From positions 33,501 through 97,500 of the forward strand of contig CAUYUJ010015506.1 in NCBI GenBank assembly GCA_963575745.1: a stretch of 64,000 bases of DNA, read 5' to 3'. Shown one piece after another: positions 48,590 to 60,375 of this stretch. The first letter of the stretch is position 1; each line of letters begins with the position of its first letter. Origin of the DNA: Prorocentrum cordatum. Taxonomy: Eukaryota > Sar > Dinophyceae > Prorocentrales > Prorocentraceae. Under the pieces are notes generated by a model that did no database searches, was not told the origin of the DNA, and saw only the letters and a program-made list of their open reading frames with translations. Both the position numbers and the translations under genes were made by a program.

Positions 48590-49018
48590 ATGATGCTGCT
48601 GGCGGCGATGGCGATGACGATGGTGGTGGTGGTGGTGCTGGTGATGATGATGGGGGCCATGGCGATGATGAACATGATGATGGTGGTGATGATGATGTTG
48701 ATGATGGTGATGATGATGATGGTGCCGACGATGCTGATTATGATGATGATGGTTCCGATGATGATACAGATGATGATGGCCATGACGATGAATAGCATGA
48801 TGATGATGGTGATGATGATGATGATGATGATGTCGAGGGTGATGATGCTGACGAAGGTGATGATGATGATGATGATGATGACGATGATGGTGGTGTTTAT
48901 GATGATGAGGATGGCGATGGTGATGATGATGCTGACTCTTACGATGATGAGGATGATCGTCATCATCAGCATTTCTGATGATGCTGATGCTGATACTGAT
49001 GATGATTGTAAGAATGCT

Positions 49019-49049
<31 letters not shown>

Positions 49050-49410
49050 ATGATGATCTTGATGTTTGCGGACATGATTATGATGCTAGTGATGGTGTTG
49101 ATGATCATGACGTTTATGACATTGATGATGGTGCTGCTGCTGCTGATGATGATGGGTATGACGATGTTGATGATGATGTTTATGATGGTGCTGATGATGC
49201 TGGTGCTGATGAGGGTGCAAATCATGATGATGATGCTGAGGATGACGAGGGTGATGGTGATACTGATAATGCTGATGATAATCTTAATGCTGATGCTAAT
49301 GCTGATGCTGATGATGCTGCTGATGATGATGCTGCTGCTGATGGTGATGATGATGATGATAAGCATGGTGGTGATGATGATGACGATGCTCATGATGATG
49401 ATGATGATGC

Positions 49411-49445
<35 letters not shown>

Positions 49446-49581
49446 CTGATTATGATGATGCTGATGATGATGCTGATGATGCTGATGCTGATGCTGATGC
49501 TGATGATGATTATGATGATGCTGATGCTGATGATGCTGCTGCTGCTGCTGACGATGATGATGACGATGCAGATGCTGATGC

Positions 49582-49664
<83 letters not shown>

Positions 49665-49729
49665 CTGCTGATGATGATGATGCTGATGATGATGATGATG
49701 ATGCTGGTGTATGGTGGTGGTGGTGGTGG

Positions 49730-49778
<49 letters not shown>

Positions 49779-50270
49779 TGTTGGTGGTGGTGGTGATGCT
49801 TCTGATGATGATGATGACGATGATGATGCTGCTGCTGATGATGATGCTGATGATGATGATGCTGATGATACTGGCGCTGTTTGCGATGATAAATATGATG
49901 AGCAGGATGATGATGATGATGAGGAGGAGGAGGAGGAGGAGGACGACGCCTATGACGAGGATAATGTTGGTGGTGATGGTGGAGCCTGTTGCGATGATGA
50001 TCATAGGGATTGTGAGAGGGAGAGGAGGAAGAGGAGGAGGAGGAGGAGGAGGAGGAGGAGGAGGAGGAGGAGGAAAAGGAGGAGGAGGAGGGAGGAGGAG
50101 GAGGAGGAGGAGGAGGAGTTGGAGGAGCCAGAAGAAAGCGTGGAGGAAGAGGAGGTTGCGGAGCGCGGAGGCGGAGGAGGCGGAGGAGGAGGAGGAGGAG
50201 GAGGATGAAGAGACGGAATCGGCAGAAGAGGGGGCGGAGGTGGAAGAGGGGGGGGGACAAGTTAGGTGCG
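48590..50270. repeat. GAT/GCT trinucleotide tract followed by (GGA)n
   Basis: About 1.3 kb of GAT, GCT and GGT triplets, with a (GTG)n stretch at about 49711-49730 and pure (GAT)n at about 49581-49660. From about 49915 it changes to (GGA)n. Long ORFs in all frames are Asp, Met, Ile or Ser homopolymers. Confidence 0.97.
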
Positions 50271-50384
50271 CTCGCGTCAACGTCTGACATCCTACCCCTC
50301 CCTCCCATCCCTTACCATGGCGCTGATTTTCTCTATATCCGCGGACGCGTGTCGTAGCGGACCTGTGGCTCCGCGCGCGTGTGC

Positions 50385-50584
50385 GTAGTGGGTGGTGGTG
50401 CGCGTGCGTGCGTGCGTGTGTGCGTGGTTGTGGTTGTTGTGGTGGTGGTGTGTGTATGTGTGTGTGTGTGTGCGTGTGTGCGCGTGTGCTGTGGTGTGAC
50501 GTGGTGTGGCGTCTTGGTGGTTTGGTGGTGGGCCAGGTGCGTACGTGCGTGATGGCGGTGGTGGTGGTGGCGTGTGTGTGTGCG

Positions 50585-50627
<43 letters not shown>

Positions 50628-50870
50628 GTGTGTGTGCGTGTGTGTGTGTGTGCGTGCGTGCGTGCGTGTGTGTCTGTGTGTGCGCGCGTGTGATGTGGTG
50701 TGACGCGGTGTAGCGTGGTGGTGGTGGGTGGGGTAGTGCGGTGGTGGTGGCGGTGCGCGGGGGTGGTGCGCGTGCGTGCGTGTGTGCGTTGGTGGGTGGA
50801 AGTGGCGGTGGGTGTGCGTGCGGCGGGGCGGGGCGTGGTGCGGCGCGGTGGTGGCGGGCGGATGGGCGCG
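50385..50870. repeat. GTGC/GT-rich and GGT-rich simple repeats
   Basis: (GTGC)n, (GT)n and (GGTG)n runs, with near-pure GT at about 50570-50660. No gene. Confidence 0.95.
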
Positions 50871-51131
50871 CGAGAAAGTTGCCCGCGCTGGGGCGAGAAC
50901 GCCATCCTGAACGACGGAGGCAAAACACCGATCCGAAAATGAGGCCCACGCTGCAGCGGGAACGCGATTCGGAACGATTCGGGAGCAGAAATGAGGCCGG
51001 CGCCTCAGCGAAAGCAGCATTTTGAAAAAAACGCAGGCGAAAACCCAACTCCGGGAAATCGTATGTGTAAAACAACAGTACGCCGGGGGGGGGCGAATCC
51101 GCAAAAGACGTCATCAGGGGAAGAGGGAGGG

Positions 51132-51166
<35 letters not shown>

Positions 51167-51534
51167 TATTGAGTAATTGTTGAGGCGGAGGAGGAGGCGG
51201 AGGACGACGAGGGGGAGGAGGAGGACGCAACCGCAGCAGCAACGACACCAGCGGGATCAGTACCGGCCGCAGGCTGCAGAGGCCTCGGCGGATCCTGCGC
51301 TGGCGCAAGTCGCTGCCAGCCCCTCGCAGGCGGCGCGTTCCCGCCCCCCGTCCTGGTCAGGGGGGAGAAGGGGGAGGACGAGGAGGAACAAAAAAATAAC
51401 AACAACAAACATATATCTCAATGAATTGTTATTAGAGATCAAAGCAGGTACCAAGAGTAACGGCAAAACAAATACTACGTATTAGGAAAACGAGTAGGAC
51501 AACCACTTCCACGAACGAAAGTCACGTTCGGAAG
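50871..51534. other. Low-information spacer with an (AT)n run
   Basis: (TA)n at about 51134-51163 and GGAGGA patches at 51185-51225. No ORF with convincing composition. Confidence 0.6.
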
Positions 51535-51910
51535 GAATTCGACATGCGCGCGCGGCCGACGGGCGCGAGTGTCCCGCATGGTGCTATTTGACAGGGATTG
51601 TGCCCCCCCCCCGCCCCCCCCGCACGCGCGCAAGGTCGCTGGAATGATGCGGCTTGTGCGAGTGAGGCCCGTGTGGTCGCATGTGATGAACTGTTAAAAG
51701 TCGAATCGTTTTCTTAGGGACTCACAACATCGCGCGCGCAGACTTTGTTCGAAAGCTGACGTTGCAAAACCATGTGTTTTTACATGTTTCTGGGGCCCTC
51801 GACTTCGACATCTTTACAAATCGTACGGATTTTGAAGGATTTCGGCATGCGCGCGCGACGACGCGCGCGTTAGCACTTCGTCCAATTTTTGTTGCCAGGT
51901 TGTTTTTTTC
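51535..51910 (+). repeat. Dispersed repeat with conserved GC hairpin, copy 1
   Basis: Shares with 52563-52920 the ordered blocks TTCGACATG, CCGCATGGT, TTGACA-GGAT, CAAAACCATGTGT, TTTTGAAGGATT and CGGCATGCGCGCGCGACGAC. The hairpin GCGCGCG-ACGA-CGCGCGC is at 51851-51868. Confidence 0.75.
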
Positions 51911-52562
51911 AATTGGTGGTTTTTGATTAACGAGTGTGTGCGCATTATCTTTTGGGAAGGGATGAGGGAAGATGTCGATGCTGGCGCGGCTGGGATGGTA
52001 TGAGTTCATACTTGGAATCAGCGACGGGGCAGGATCATGTGTCACTTGCACATCCCCAGGGTGGGCGCTTCATCCCGGAGGGGGAAGGGGGAGGGTAAGT
52101 GGGGTTGGTCCAAATTCTCCTGCTGAGCGGGGGATGTATGTGGCGCGATCTGTTTTTACAAGCGAGTTGACACATCGCACGCTCTTGCAAACATCCCACC
52201 CACCCACCCGCAACTTGGTTTGCAAAGCCCTTGCGGTGGCAATTGCGATGCATGCTTGGCGATGGTTGGTGCATCTCTGCGGCCGCGCCAACCCCAGCAC
52301 GCCCGCGCAGCGGCCAGCTAGTTTGACGCCGCCGGCGCGGCCGCGGTGGCGCTGACCGCTGGGCGCAACCCAACGGGCACTTCACTGCGAGTCGGCGAGT
52401 TGGGCGGGCACGGCATCATGGCAACGCCGACAACGGTAGACATGATGATGATAGTGGCGATGCTGGTGACGATGTTCGCACCGACGAAGGCGCGGCCAGT
52501 GCGGGCGCCGACTCTGATCACGCCGACGACGATGACGGCGTCCTCGCGTCGGTGATGAAGGT
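51911..52562. other. Spacer between the two dispersed-repeat copies
   Basis: No supported gene. It contains a short GATGATG patch at about 52442-52472 and otherwise mixed sequence. Confidence 0.5.
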
Positions 52563-52920
52563 TTTGGAAAGAGTTCGACATGTGCCCGCGGCCGGCGCGC
52601 GAGACTGGCCCGCATGGTTTGACTTGACACGGATCGTGCCCCTCAGCACGCGCGCAATGGCGCGCGAATGATGTCGGCACGCGGCGGTAGAGGCCCGTTT
52701 GGCAAAATTCCATGAACATGTTTTTCCACCAACAGCAAGAAACAAAGGGATTCACAAGAGCGCGCGCGCAAACTTTTTGGAAAATTGATGTTGCGAAACC
52801 ATGTGTGCTTTTGCATGTTTTGGATATTCGGTTTAAAAATCGGTACGACACTTTTGAAGGATTCCGGCATGCGCGCGCGACGACGCGCGCCTGTGTGCAC
52901 TTCGTCCCGTTTTTTGCAAG
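52563..52920 (+). repeat. Dispersed repeat with conserved GC hairpin, copy 2
   Basis: Diverged copy of 51535-51910 with the same block order. The identical hairpin GCGCGCG-ACGA-CGCGCGC lies at 52873-52890. A partial third copy (CGCAAGAGCGCGC ... GTTGCGAAACC) is at about 53248-53302. Confidence 0.75.
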
Positions 52921-53302
52921 GGGTCCTCGCCACAGCACGCGCGAAAGGGGCGTTCGAACGATCTCGACACTCGCGCCCGCGAGCCCCGTTTGGTGGCATT
53001 TGTTGGACATGTTGAACATAAACCGGTGGTTGTGTTAAGATCGGGGGAGCGTAAGACCCGGGTTTGCCAGGACTCGGCTTCACCATCGTTTTCCGACGAC
53101 CGCGCCTTGGATTTTGACGAGGAGGAGTTTCGTGGGATGTCTGCAGCGGGAGGCCTCGTCAAAATGCAGGCTCGGCCTCGTCATTTTTTGACCTCGTCGG
53201 GGATTTCCGAGTCCCCTGTGCCCAGGTCTTACGTCCCCCTGATAAGAATTCGCAAGAGCGCGCGTTTCTTGTTGTGGAACGCCCGTGTTGCGAAACCGTT
53301 TC
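52921..53302. other. Mixed unique sequence
   Basis: Open reading frames cross it on both strands, but none has a recognisable motif or a composition distinct from its surroundings. I do not call a gene. Confidence 0.4.
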
Positions 53303-53985
53303 TTTTTGGGGGAGCACGGCCGACGCGGCCCGGGGCCCGCCGGGCGGAGCACGGCGGGCCCCCCCGCGCGGAGGGGCCCTCGAGGCCCTCCTGGGGGCGT
53401 GCCCTCGGTGCCCTTTTGGGGCCCCTCGCGGGGCTCTCTCGGGTTTTTTTTTGTGGGGTTCCCTCGGGGTTTTCCTGGGGCTTTTTTTGGGGGAGGCCCC
53501 TTTGGGGCCCCCGCGGAGCTCTCTCGGGTTTTTTTTATGGGGTTCCCTCTGGGTTTTCCTGTTTTTTTGGGGGGGGGGAGGCCCCTTTGGGGCCCCCGCG
53601 GAGCTCTCTCGGGGGTTTTTGCGGAGTTCCCTCGGGGTTTTCCTGGGGCTTTTTTTGGGGGGGGAGGCCCCGCGGAGCTCTCTGGAGGGTTTTAGTGGGA
53701 TTCCCTCGGGATTTTCCTGGGGCTTTTTTTGGGGGGGAGGCCGTGGTGGTTGTTTTTTGGGCCTCGTGGGGCCTCCCGTGGGCGTCCCTGGGGCGGGAAT
53801 CTGGAGCTGTCGGTTCGCGTTCTCCCTCTGGGGTCCCTCCTGGGGCCTTCTCAGGGTTCTTTTAGGCCGTCTTCGGGGCCTCCTGGGTAGTCTTATGGCC
53901 TTGTTGGGGCACTTTGGGGGGCCTCTTGGGCCATCTTGGGGCGATCTTGGGTGCCTCGTGGACCGTCTTGGAACGTCGGAAGGTG
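53303..53985. repeat. G/T-rich tandem repeat with long T- and G-runs
   Basis: Four or five imperfect units of about 75-130 bp, each with GGAGCTCTCTCGGG, a T-run, GGTTCCCTC, GGGGTTTTCCTGGGGC and a G-run. The right part passes into GGGGCCTCTTGGG-like units of the kind seen in arrays 1 and 2. Confidence 0.85.
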
Positions 53986-54350
53986 GATAAGGCGAGAATG
54001 CGAATGTCACTCAATAGCCGAAGGGATGTCAGTGATTTTTGCTTCGGGGGACCTCCTGGTTGTCCTCTCGGAGCCCTCTTGTGGCGTCTTCATGGCTTCT
54101 TGGAGCCGTCTGACCTCATCTTGGAGCCGTCTCGGGCCGTCTGGGTCTCATCTTGGGGACAGCCGGTCCCGTCTTGAGCAGTCGTGTCGCCATCTGGAGC
54201 CACATGGGGCCGCCAACGAGACTCCAGAAGAATTAGGTATCGCCGTGCTTCTCGCTTTTCTGCAGTGTCTCACGCGGTTTGCCTTTGGGGTGCCCAATCG
54301 CCTGCTATTTTGCGATGAGCATTAAACTCTCGTGAGCAAGTCCGAGTGTG
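53986..54350. other. Unique sequence
   Basis: No gene supported. GGAGCCGTCT-type short repeats occur at about 54070-54160. Confidence 0.5.
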
Positions 54351-54357
54351 ACTGAGT

Positions 54358-54422
54358 ATGTGAATGAGTGTGTGTGAGTGAGTGAGTGAGTGAGTGAGTG
54401 AGTGAGTGAGTGAGTGAGTGCG
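54358..54422. repeat. (GAGT)n microsatellite
   Basis: About thirteen GAGT units, flanked by degenerate TGAGTGTGAG sequence that continues loosely to about 54920. Confidence 0.95.
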
Positions 54423-54429
54423 TGTCTCG

Positions 54430-55170
54430 GAATGCGAGTTGTCTACGTGTTGCTGATCAGGGGTGTGAGCGACTTAGTGTATGTGCTCGTTGTGCGTTGT
54501 GCGGGAGCAAGCTCTGGTATTAGAAGGGTGAGTCTCACTGCGAGTGAGTCTGAGGGTGGATGAGTTTCCGTGTGAATTGTCTGAGAACGAGTGCGATTGG
54601 AGTTGAGTTTGAATGTGGTAAGCATAAGCGTGACTGGATGCCAGAGTACGAGGAGGGAGAAGGGAGGAGGCGGGAGGTGTGAGGAGGCGGAGGCGTCACA
54701 CCAATCAAAGCAATCGCCCTATCTAAGGATATGGGTAACGATGGCCTAATCTCAGGATGCGGGGCATAAGTTTGAGTATGAAGTCTGAGTGTGATCGAAC
54801 CTGAGCATTAGTGAGTCTGAGTATGAGTGAATATGAATATGACCGTGCTGAGTTTGAGTGTCTGTGGGAGGGAGATTGTGTGTGACGGAACCCGAGTGTG
54901 AGTTTCTGGAAGTATGAGCGACTGAGTGCGATTCACATCGCAACAGAGAGGAAGGAGGCGGAGGCGTCACACCTAAAACAATACCCCCATCTCAGGATAT
55001 GGGGGATCAGGGGCAGAGATACACCTCTATCCAAGCAGGAGTAGAAGGGGTTCTGGCGGCATGCTTTACCCAGCTGGGGGCCCAGCTCGGCCCACTTCCA
55101 TTCACCGTAATTCGGCCCACCCGCATGTTAGTTCATGTTCGTCTTCACCGCATGTTTTGGCTCGAGTGAT
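54430..55170. repeat. Spacer with degenerate GAGT sequence and a dispersed ~60-bp duplication
   Basis: GGAGGCGGAGGCGTCACACC followed by a CCATCTCAGGATATGGG-like segment occurs at about 54677-54735 and again at about 54953-55010. No gene. Confidence 0.6.
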
Positions 55171-56010
<840 letters not shown>

Positions 56011-56059
56011 TCGTGATGGTGCTAATGAGGATGCGGCTGCTGATGGTGGTGTTGATCTT

Positions 56060-56740
56060 GCTGCTGCTGAGGGGGCGGGGGAGGAGGAGGAGGAGGAGGA
56101 GGAGGAGGAGGAGGAGGAGGAGGAAGGAGGAGGAGGAGGAGGAGGAGGAGGAGGAGGAGGAGGAGTATCAAGATGAGGAAAAGGAGGAAGTGGAGGAGGA
56201 GGAGGAGGAGGAGGAGGGAGGAGGAGGAGGAGGAGGAGGAGGAGGAGGAGGAGGAGGATTAGGAGGAGAGGAAAAGAGGAGGAGGAGGAAGGAGGAGGAG
56301 GAAGGAGAGGAGGAGGAGGAGGAGGAGGATGAGGAGGAGGAGGAGGAGGATTAGGAGGAAGAGGAGAAGGAGGAGGAGGAGGAGGAGGAGGAGGAGGAGG
56401 AGGAAGTGGAGGAGGAGGAGGAGGGTGAAGATGAGAAAGGAGGAAGGAGGAGGAGGAGGAGGAGGAGGAGGAGGAGGAGGAGGAGGAGGAGGAGGAGGAG
56501 GAGGAGGAGGAGGAGGAGAGGAGGAGGAGGATAACCCTGCCAAAAGGGTGCGGAAATTTGAAGCATGCGTTGTATCAAGCTCAGCTCGGAGGAGGAGGAG
56601 GAGGAGGAGGAGGAGGAGGAGGAGGAGGAGGAGAGGCGGGGAGGAGGAGGAGGAGGAGGAGGAGGAGGAGGAGGAGGACGAGCTAGGGAGAGGGAAATGG
56701 GGAGGTGCAGCAAGGGGGGGGGGCGGGATGGGGGGGGGGG
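56060..56740. repeat. (GGA)n purine tract
   Basis: GGA/GAG triplets with AAG interruptions. It is broken by a short non-repeat window at about 56530-56585 and then by G-runs. A long, strand-asymmetric purine stretch. Confidence 0.97.
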
Positions 56741-57130
56741 AGGGAGGGAGGGTATTGGGGGAGGTGGCAGGAAGGGGGCCGCCCGGCCGGAGGCAGAGCA
56801 CGACGGCGCGGTTGCCGCCCGCGAGCGCGAGGAGGCCGCCGCGGCCCTGTCGCGTGCAGAGGCTGCCGCGGCGGAGGCGCGCGAGCACCTGGAGGCGCCT
56901 TGGCTGCGGCGCTGGGATCGCCGCGGAGGGGGCGCCCGTCTGGAAGGGGCAGTGCAGGGGGAGGTGGGATGAGAGGGAAGGAGGGAGGAAAGGAAGGGAG
57001 AGGGAGGGAGTGGGAGGGAGGAATGGAGGGAGGGAGGGAGGAGGGGTGGGGGGAGGGAGGGAGGTTGGTTGGTTGGTGGTGCTCCCATTGAGCCGGCGTT
57101 CGGGAGCTTCGGACGCAGCCCCCTTTCAGC

Positions 57131-58102
57131 ATGGCGCCACGGCCTGGGGGGGGCTCGGAAGCGTCCGTGCTGCGACGGCCCTGGAAGCCAAACCACCAGC
57201 GCTGGAGGGGACGAGAGGGGAGCTGTCGGAACTTCGACGGCGGAGACGGAACCCGGAGAAACAAGGAACCTCGGGCCCCGCAGCCGAAGGGCCCACAGGC
57301 AGGCCCCAAGAGAAACAGGCCAGAACCAAACCCTCAGCCGATAAACCGCCCCGACAGACTCCGACTCTCCACCCCCGGCTGGGCGCGAAGCGGGAGAGGC
57401 AATTCATGGACGCCCCGCGGGGCGGGGGTGCCGGGCAGGGGTGATCCTGCCCGGGGCTCGTCCGATCCCTCCTACGCTGCCATGTCGACGCACGTCTCAG
57501 GTAAGGGACGGCGACAGGAAGGGGGAGAGGAAACCACCCCTAGCGAGAGGAGGAGAGAGGAGGGAGGACCAGTCCGACCCGACCCACCCTCCTGGGAACC
57601 CAGGCGGGTTGGAGGGAGGGCGAGTGTGAACTCTTCCCTCCAAGGATCGAAAAGAAAGGGAGAGCAGGACGAGGGCGAGAGGACCTCCGACGGACGCAGG
57701 AGCTCGCAGGCAGTCGAGCCCTCCCCCGGGGAAGGACTCCATCCAGAAGAGCACCTGACCTCAGGAGCCCCGACGGAGATCTCAGGAGCCCCCGAAAACC
57801 TCCCGCAGGCCAACGACGCCGCCCAAGACCTCCGGGACACCCGAAGCCTCGAGGGGCCAGGACTCCACCCGGGCCCCTCGCGGCGGACGCAGACGGCCCC
57901 CGGAGGCCGCCGAGAGACCCCGCAGCCCAAGGGGACCTCCGCGAGCCAGCGACGGCGAAGGCCAGCCTCGGCCCCCCAGCGCGACACATCGGCCACACCT
58001 CCAGGACGAGGGGACGACAGCGCAGGAGCGTCCGGGAGAGCAGGCCCGGGCAGGGAGGCCCCATCCGCCCCCTCGACTCGGCCTGGAGCCCCGGCCACGT
58101 GA
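57131..58102 (+). CDS. Doubtful ORF, hydrophilic Pro/Arg/Glu-rich
   Basis: 324 codons without a break in GC-rich DNA. The predicted protein is disordered throughout (runs of RRREEGG, GAPENLPQAN, RRRRPAS), with no motif. Comparable ORFs exist on the opposite strand over the same interval, so the lack of stops may only reflect composition. If real, a later start at the Met near 57482 (MSTHVSGKGRR) is possible; a GGTAAGG donor-like site directly follows it, near 57500. Confidence 0.2.
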   Translation: MAPRPGGGSEASVLRRPWKPNHQRWRGREGSCRNFDGGDGTRRNKEPRAPQPKGPQAGPKRNRPEPNPQPINRPDRLRLSTPGWARSGRGNSWTPRGAGVPGRGDPARGSSDPSYAAMSTHVSGKGRRQEGGEETTPSERRREEGGPVRPDPPSWEPRRVGGRASVNSSLQGSKRKGEQDEGERTSDGRRSSQAVEPSPGEGLHPEEHLTSGAPTEISGAPENLPQANDAAQDLRDTRSLEGPGLHPGPSRRTQTAPGGRRETPQPKGTSASQRRRRPASAPQRDTSATPPGRGDDSAGASGRAGPGREAPSAPSTRPGAPAT

Positions 58103-58189
58103 CGGTCCCCGCCCAACGCCCCTGCCGACAACCTCCACGGAAAGCCCGACCGGCCGAGTCCGCGCCTCCGGAGCGGCGGAGGCAAGGCC

Positions 58190-58515
58190 GATCGGCGGCG
58201 ACGACGAAGAGATAGACGACGACGACGACGACACCGACGAGGGCGAGGACGAAAACGACGACGACGACGACGACGAAGGACCGACGGCGGCGGCGGCGAC
58301 GACGACGACCAGGACGGCGGCGCGACGACGCCGCCGGCGGCGCGGCGGCGGCGACGACAGCACGAGCAGCGGCGACGGCCGCGGCAGCAGCGGCAGAGCG
58401 GCGACGGCGACCGGCGACGGCCGACGAAGGGGACGCCCGGGGTGGCAGGCAGCTCCGTCCGCTCGCCTCCTCCTCCTCCTCCTCCTCCTCCTCCTCCTCC
58501 TCCTCCTCCTCCGGG
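58190..58515. repeat. GAC/GGC triplet region and (CCT)n run
   Basis: CGACGACGA-rich sequence at 58197-58440 and (CCT)n at about 58466-58512. Confidence 0.85.
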
Positions 58516-59345
58516 GGCACGCTCTGACCGCCCCCCTGGGCGCAGCAAAGACGGCAAGAGAGCGGGGCCTCCGCGCGCGACACCGGCCCGACCCACCCGA
58601 GCCAGCCCTGCACCGGGTGGTACGGGGAGGGAGGGAGGGGGGGAGGGAGGGAGGAGAGGGGGTGCGAGGAGGGAGATGGTGTTTTTCCTAAGCGGGTTGC
58701 TGTGGGCGGATGAAGGGATTCATACATCCTGCGCGGGTCTTATTCGCAATCCTCGATGTGCGGCGGCGTCAATGCAGTAACCCGGAGAGGCAATTCAGAA
58801 AGCCCCCCCCTCTCCGGCGAAAGTATAACGCGCCAGCACCCTGGAAGCGTTACCCTGGCACCTCGCAACCTGCTTAGAACGCAGACGAGTCTGCCCGCCG
58901 AAACAAGGAAACCGCCTGAAACATTGTCGCAATCTGGACTCCGTGTGGTTCTGAAACAAGCGCCTCGCCTGAGACATCCTGGCTCGAGTCAGGAGGGGAA
59001 TCGGAATATCTAGGAATCCTACATATTCCCATTATATATTTTCCTTTTATTTTGCGCGGTGCTAAAGATATCGTTCCGCGAAATCCGCCCCCAATAATTA
59101 TTATTTAGTTACGGTGCGGTGCTAACGAGAACCCTTGGGGGCTTCTTAATTGCTTACTGCGGTTACCCTGCCCAAGCGCTGACTGCTGCCAAACCGGCGC
59201 ACGGGGGCCGCATCCTAGAGGGCGGGAGGCGGGAGGAGGACCTGGGGCAGAGGAGCGACGGGGGGCCACGGGGGGTCCCAGCGTGACGCGGGGCTGATCG
59301 CGCAGCCGGCGGGGGCGACCAATCGGCGGGCGGCAGGGGCGGCAG
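58516..59345. other. Unique sequence with no supported gene
   Basis: AT-rich at 59000-59110, otherwise mixed. A GGAGAGGCAATTCA motif at 58783-58796 also occurs at 57388-57401; its meaning is unknown. Confidence 0.4.
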
Positions 59346-60236
59346 ATGCGGGAGCCCCTGTTGACAGCCAGCGCCAGGCCCTGGCGGGGCGGGCGGGTTG
59401 CCGTTGCTTCACGGCACGGTCCAGCCCTCCAACTTGGCCAGAATCTGCTCCGTGACACCCGTGCCGGCCGACACGTGGACGCGGCCACCTTTGCGGAACC
59501 ACACATGGACCGCGCCCCTTTCGTTCCCGAGTTGCAGCAGCACGCCGCCCGGGAGTCTTTCAGCACGCAACCCCACTTGCCGGTGGCCATCAGGGGGGCG
59601 CCCGCTGGGGAGGCGAACGCCCGGTGCAGCACGATCCGGTCTGTGGGGAGGCCCCCGTCGGGAAGCCTCCGAAGCCACCTGTCCAAGCGGTGCGTGTCGA
59701 CGGCAGGCGGCGCAGGCGGGGAGGCGGCCGGCTCCGATCGCGAAGCAGTGGCGTCGGGGCGCCGCCCCCGCCGCGGCCGGATGCCAGGAGTCCAGTATGG
59801 CTCCGGGGCGGCGTCTGCTTGCGGCGAGCCCCAAGCCCGGTCATTGCTCTCCTGGCCTGGCGTGGGCGGGGCCTGCGGGGAGGGGATGGGGAGGAGAGGG
59901 GGAGAGGGGGAGGAGAAGGAGGAGGAGGAAGAGGAAGAGAAGGAAAAGGAGGAAAAGGAGGATCAGTGTCAAAGGCCGCTTGCGGGAACCCTGTTCTCCG
60001 CAGTTGCCCGTGTGCGCCGCGCCTGGCGGCGCGCGTTCGCCTGTGGGGGGGCTGGCTTCAGCGCGCCGCCGCCACGGTGGCTGCGCGCGTACGCTCGTGA
60101 ACAAGACCAACGCCTACAGTCTAAACGTCAATATCCATATGCAGAACCGCAAAATCTACAGGCCGAACCTCAAGATTTAGAGGCCGAGCGTCAATATCTA
60201 CGGGCGGAACTTCCAAACCTACAGGCAAAACTTTAG
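59346..60236 (+). CDS. Doubtful ORF ending in a 24-bp tandem repeat
   Basis: 296 codons. It is Ala/Arg-rich at first, then a Glu/Lys run over a GGA repeat, and ends in a heptad-like tail made by tandem 24-bp units (60110-60236; QYPYAEPQNLQAEPQDLEAE ...). A minus-strand frame over 59409-59600 has an alternative, more protein-like reading (VLLQLGNERGAVHVWFRKGG), so the plus-strand ORF may be false. Confidence 0.25.
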   Translation: MREPLLTASARPWRGGRVAVASRHGPALQLGQNLLRDTRAGRHVDAATFAEPHMDRAPFVPELQQHAARESFSTQPHLPVAIRGAPAGEANARCSTIRSVGRPPSGSLRSHLSKRCVSTAGGAGGEAAGSDREAVASGRRPRRGRMPGVQYGSGAASACGEPQARSLLSWPGVGGACGEGMGRRGGEGEEKEEEEEEEKEKEEKEDQCQRPLAGTLFSAVARVRRAWRRAFACGGAGFSAPPPRWLRAYAREQDQRLQSKRQYPYAEPQNLQAEPQDLEAERQYLRAELPNLQAKL

Positions 60237-60375
60237 GATCCACAGACATCATCTCAAGATTTATGAGCTGGCGCTCCCGAGACTTACCCACGTTTGTGTA
60301 GACGTACCAGCAATAATGCCGAGACTACACACGCAAAGAGGAACATGGGCGTGAACAGACGCGGCCCAAAAAAGA

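Noticed and set aside
47423-50308. 961-codon minus-strand ORF and similar long ORFs over GAT/GGA tracts
   Set aside because: They are made of Ile, His, Ser and Pro homopolymers from trinucleotide repeats, with every frame open.
57472-58727. Minus-strand ORFs of 374 and 395 codons
   Set aside because: Overlap each other and a plus-strand ORF in GC-rich DNA, with Arg/Ser/Val/Pro runs and no domain.
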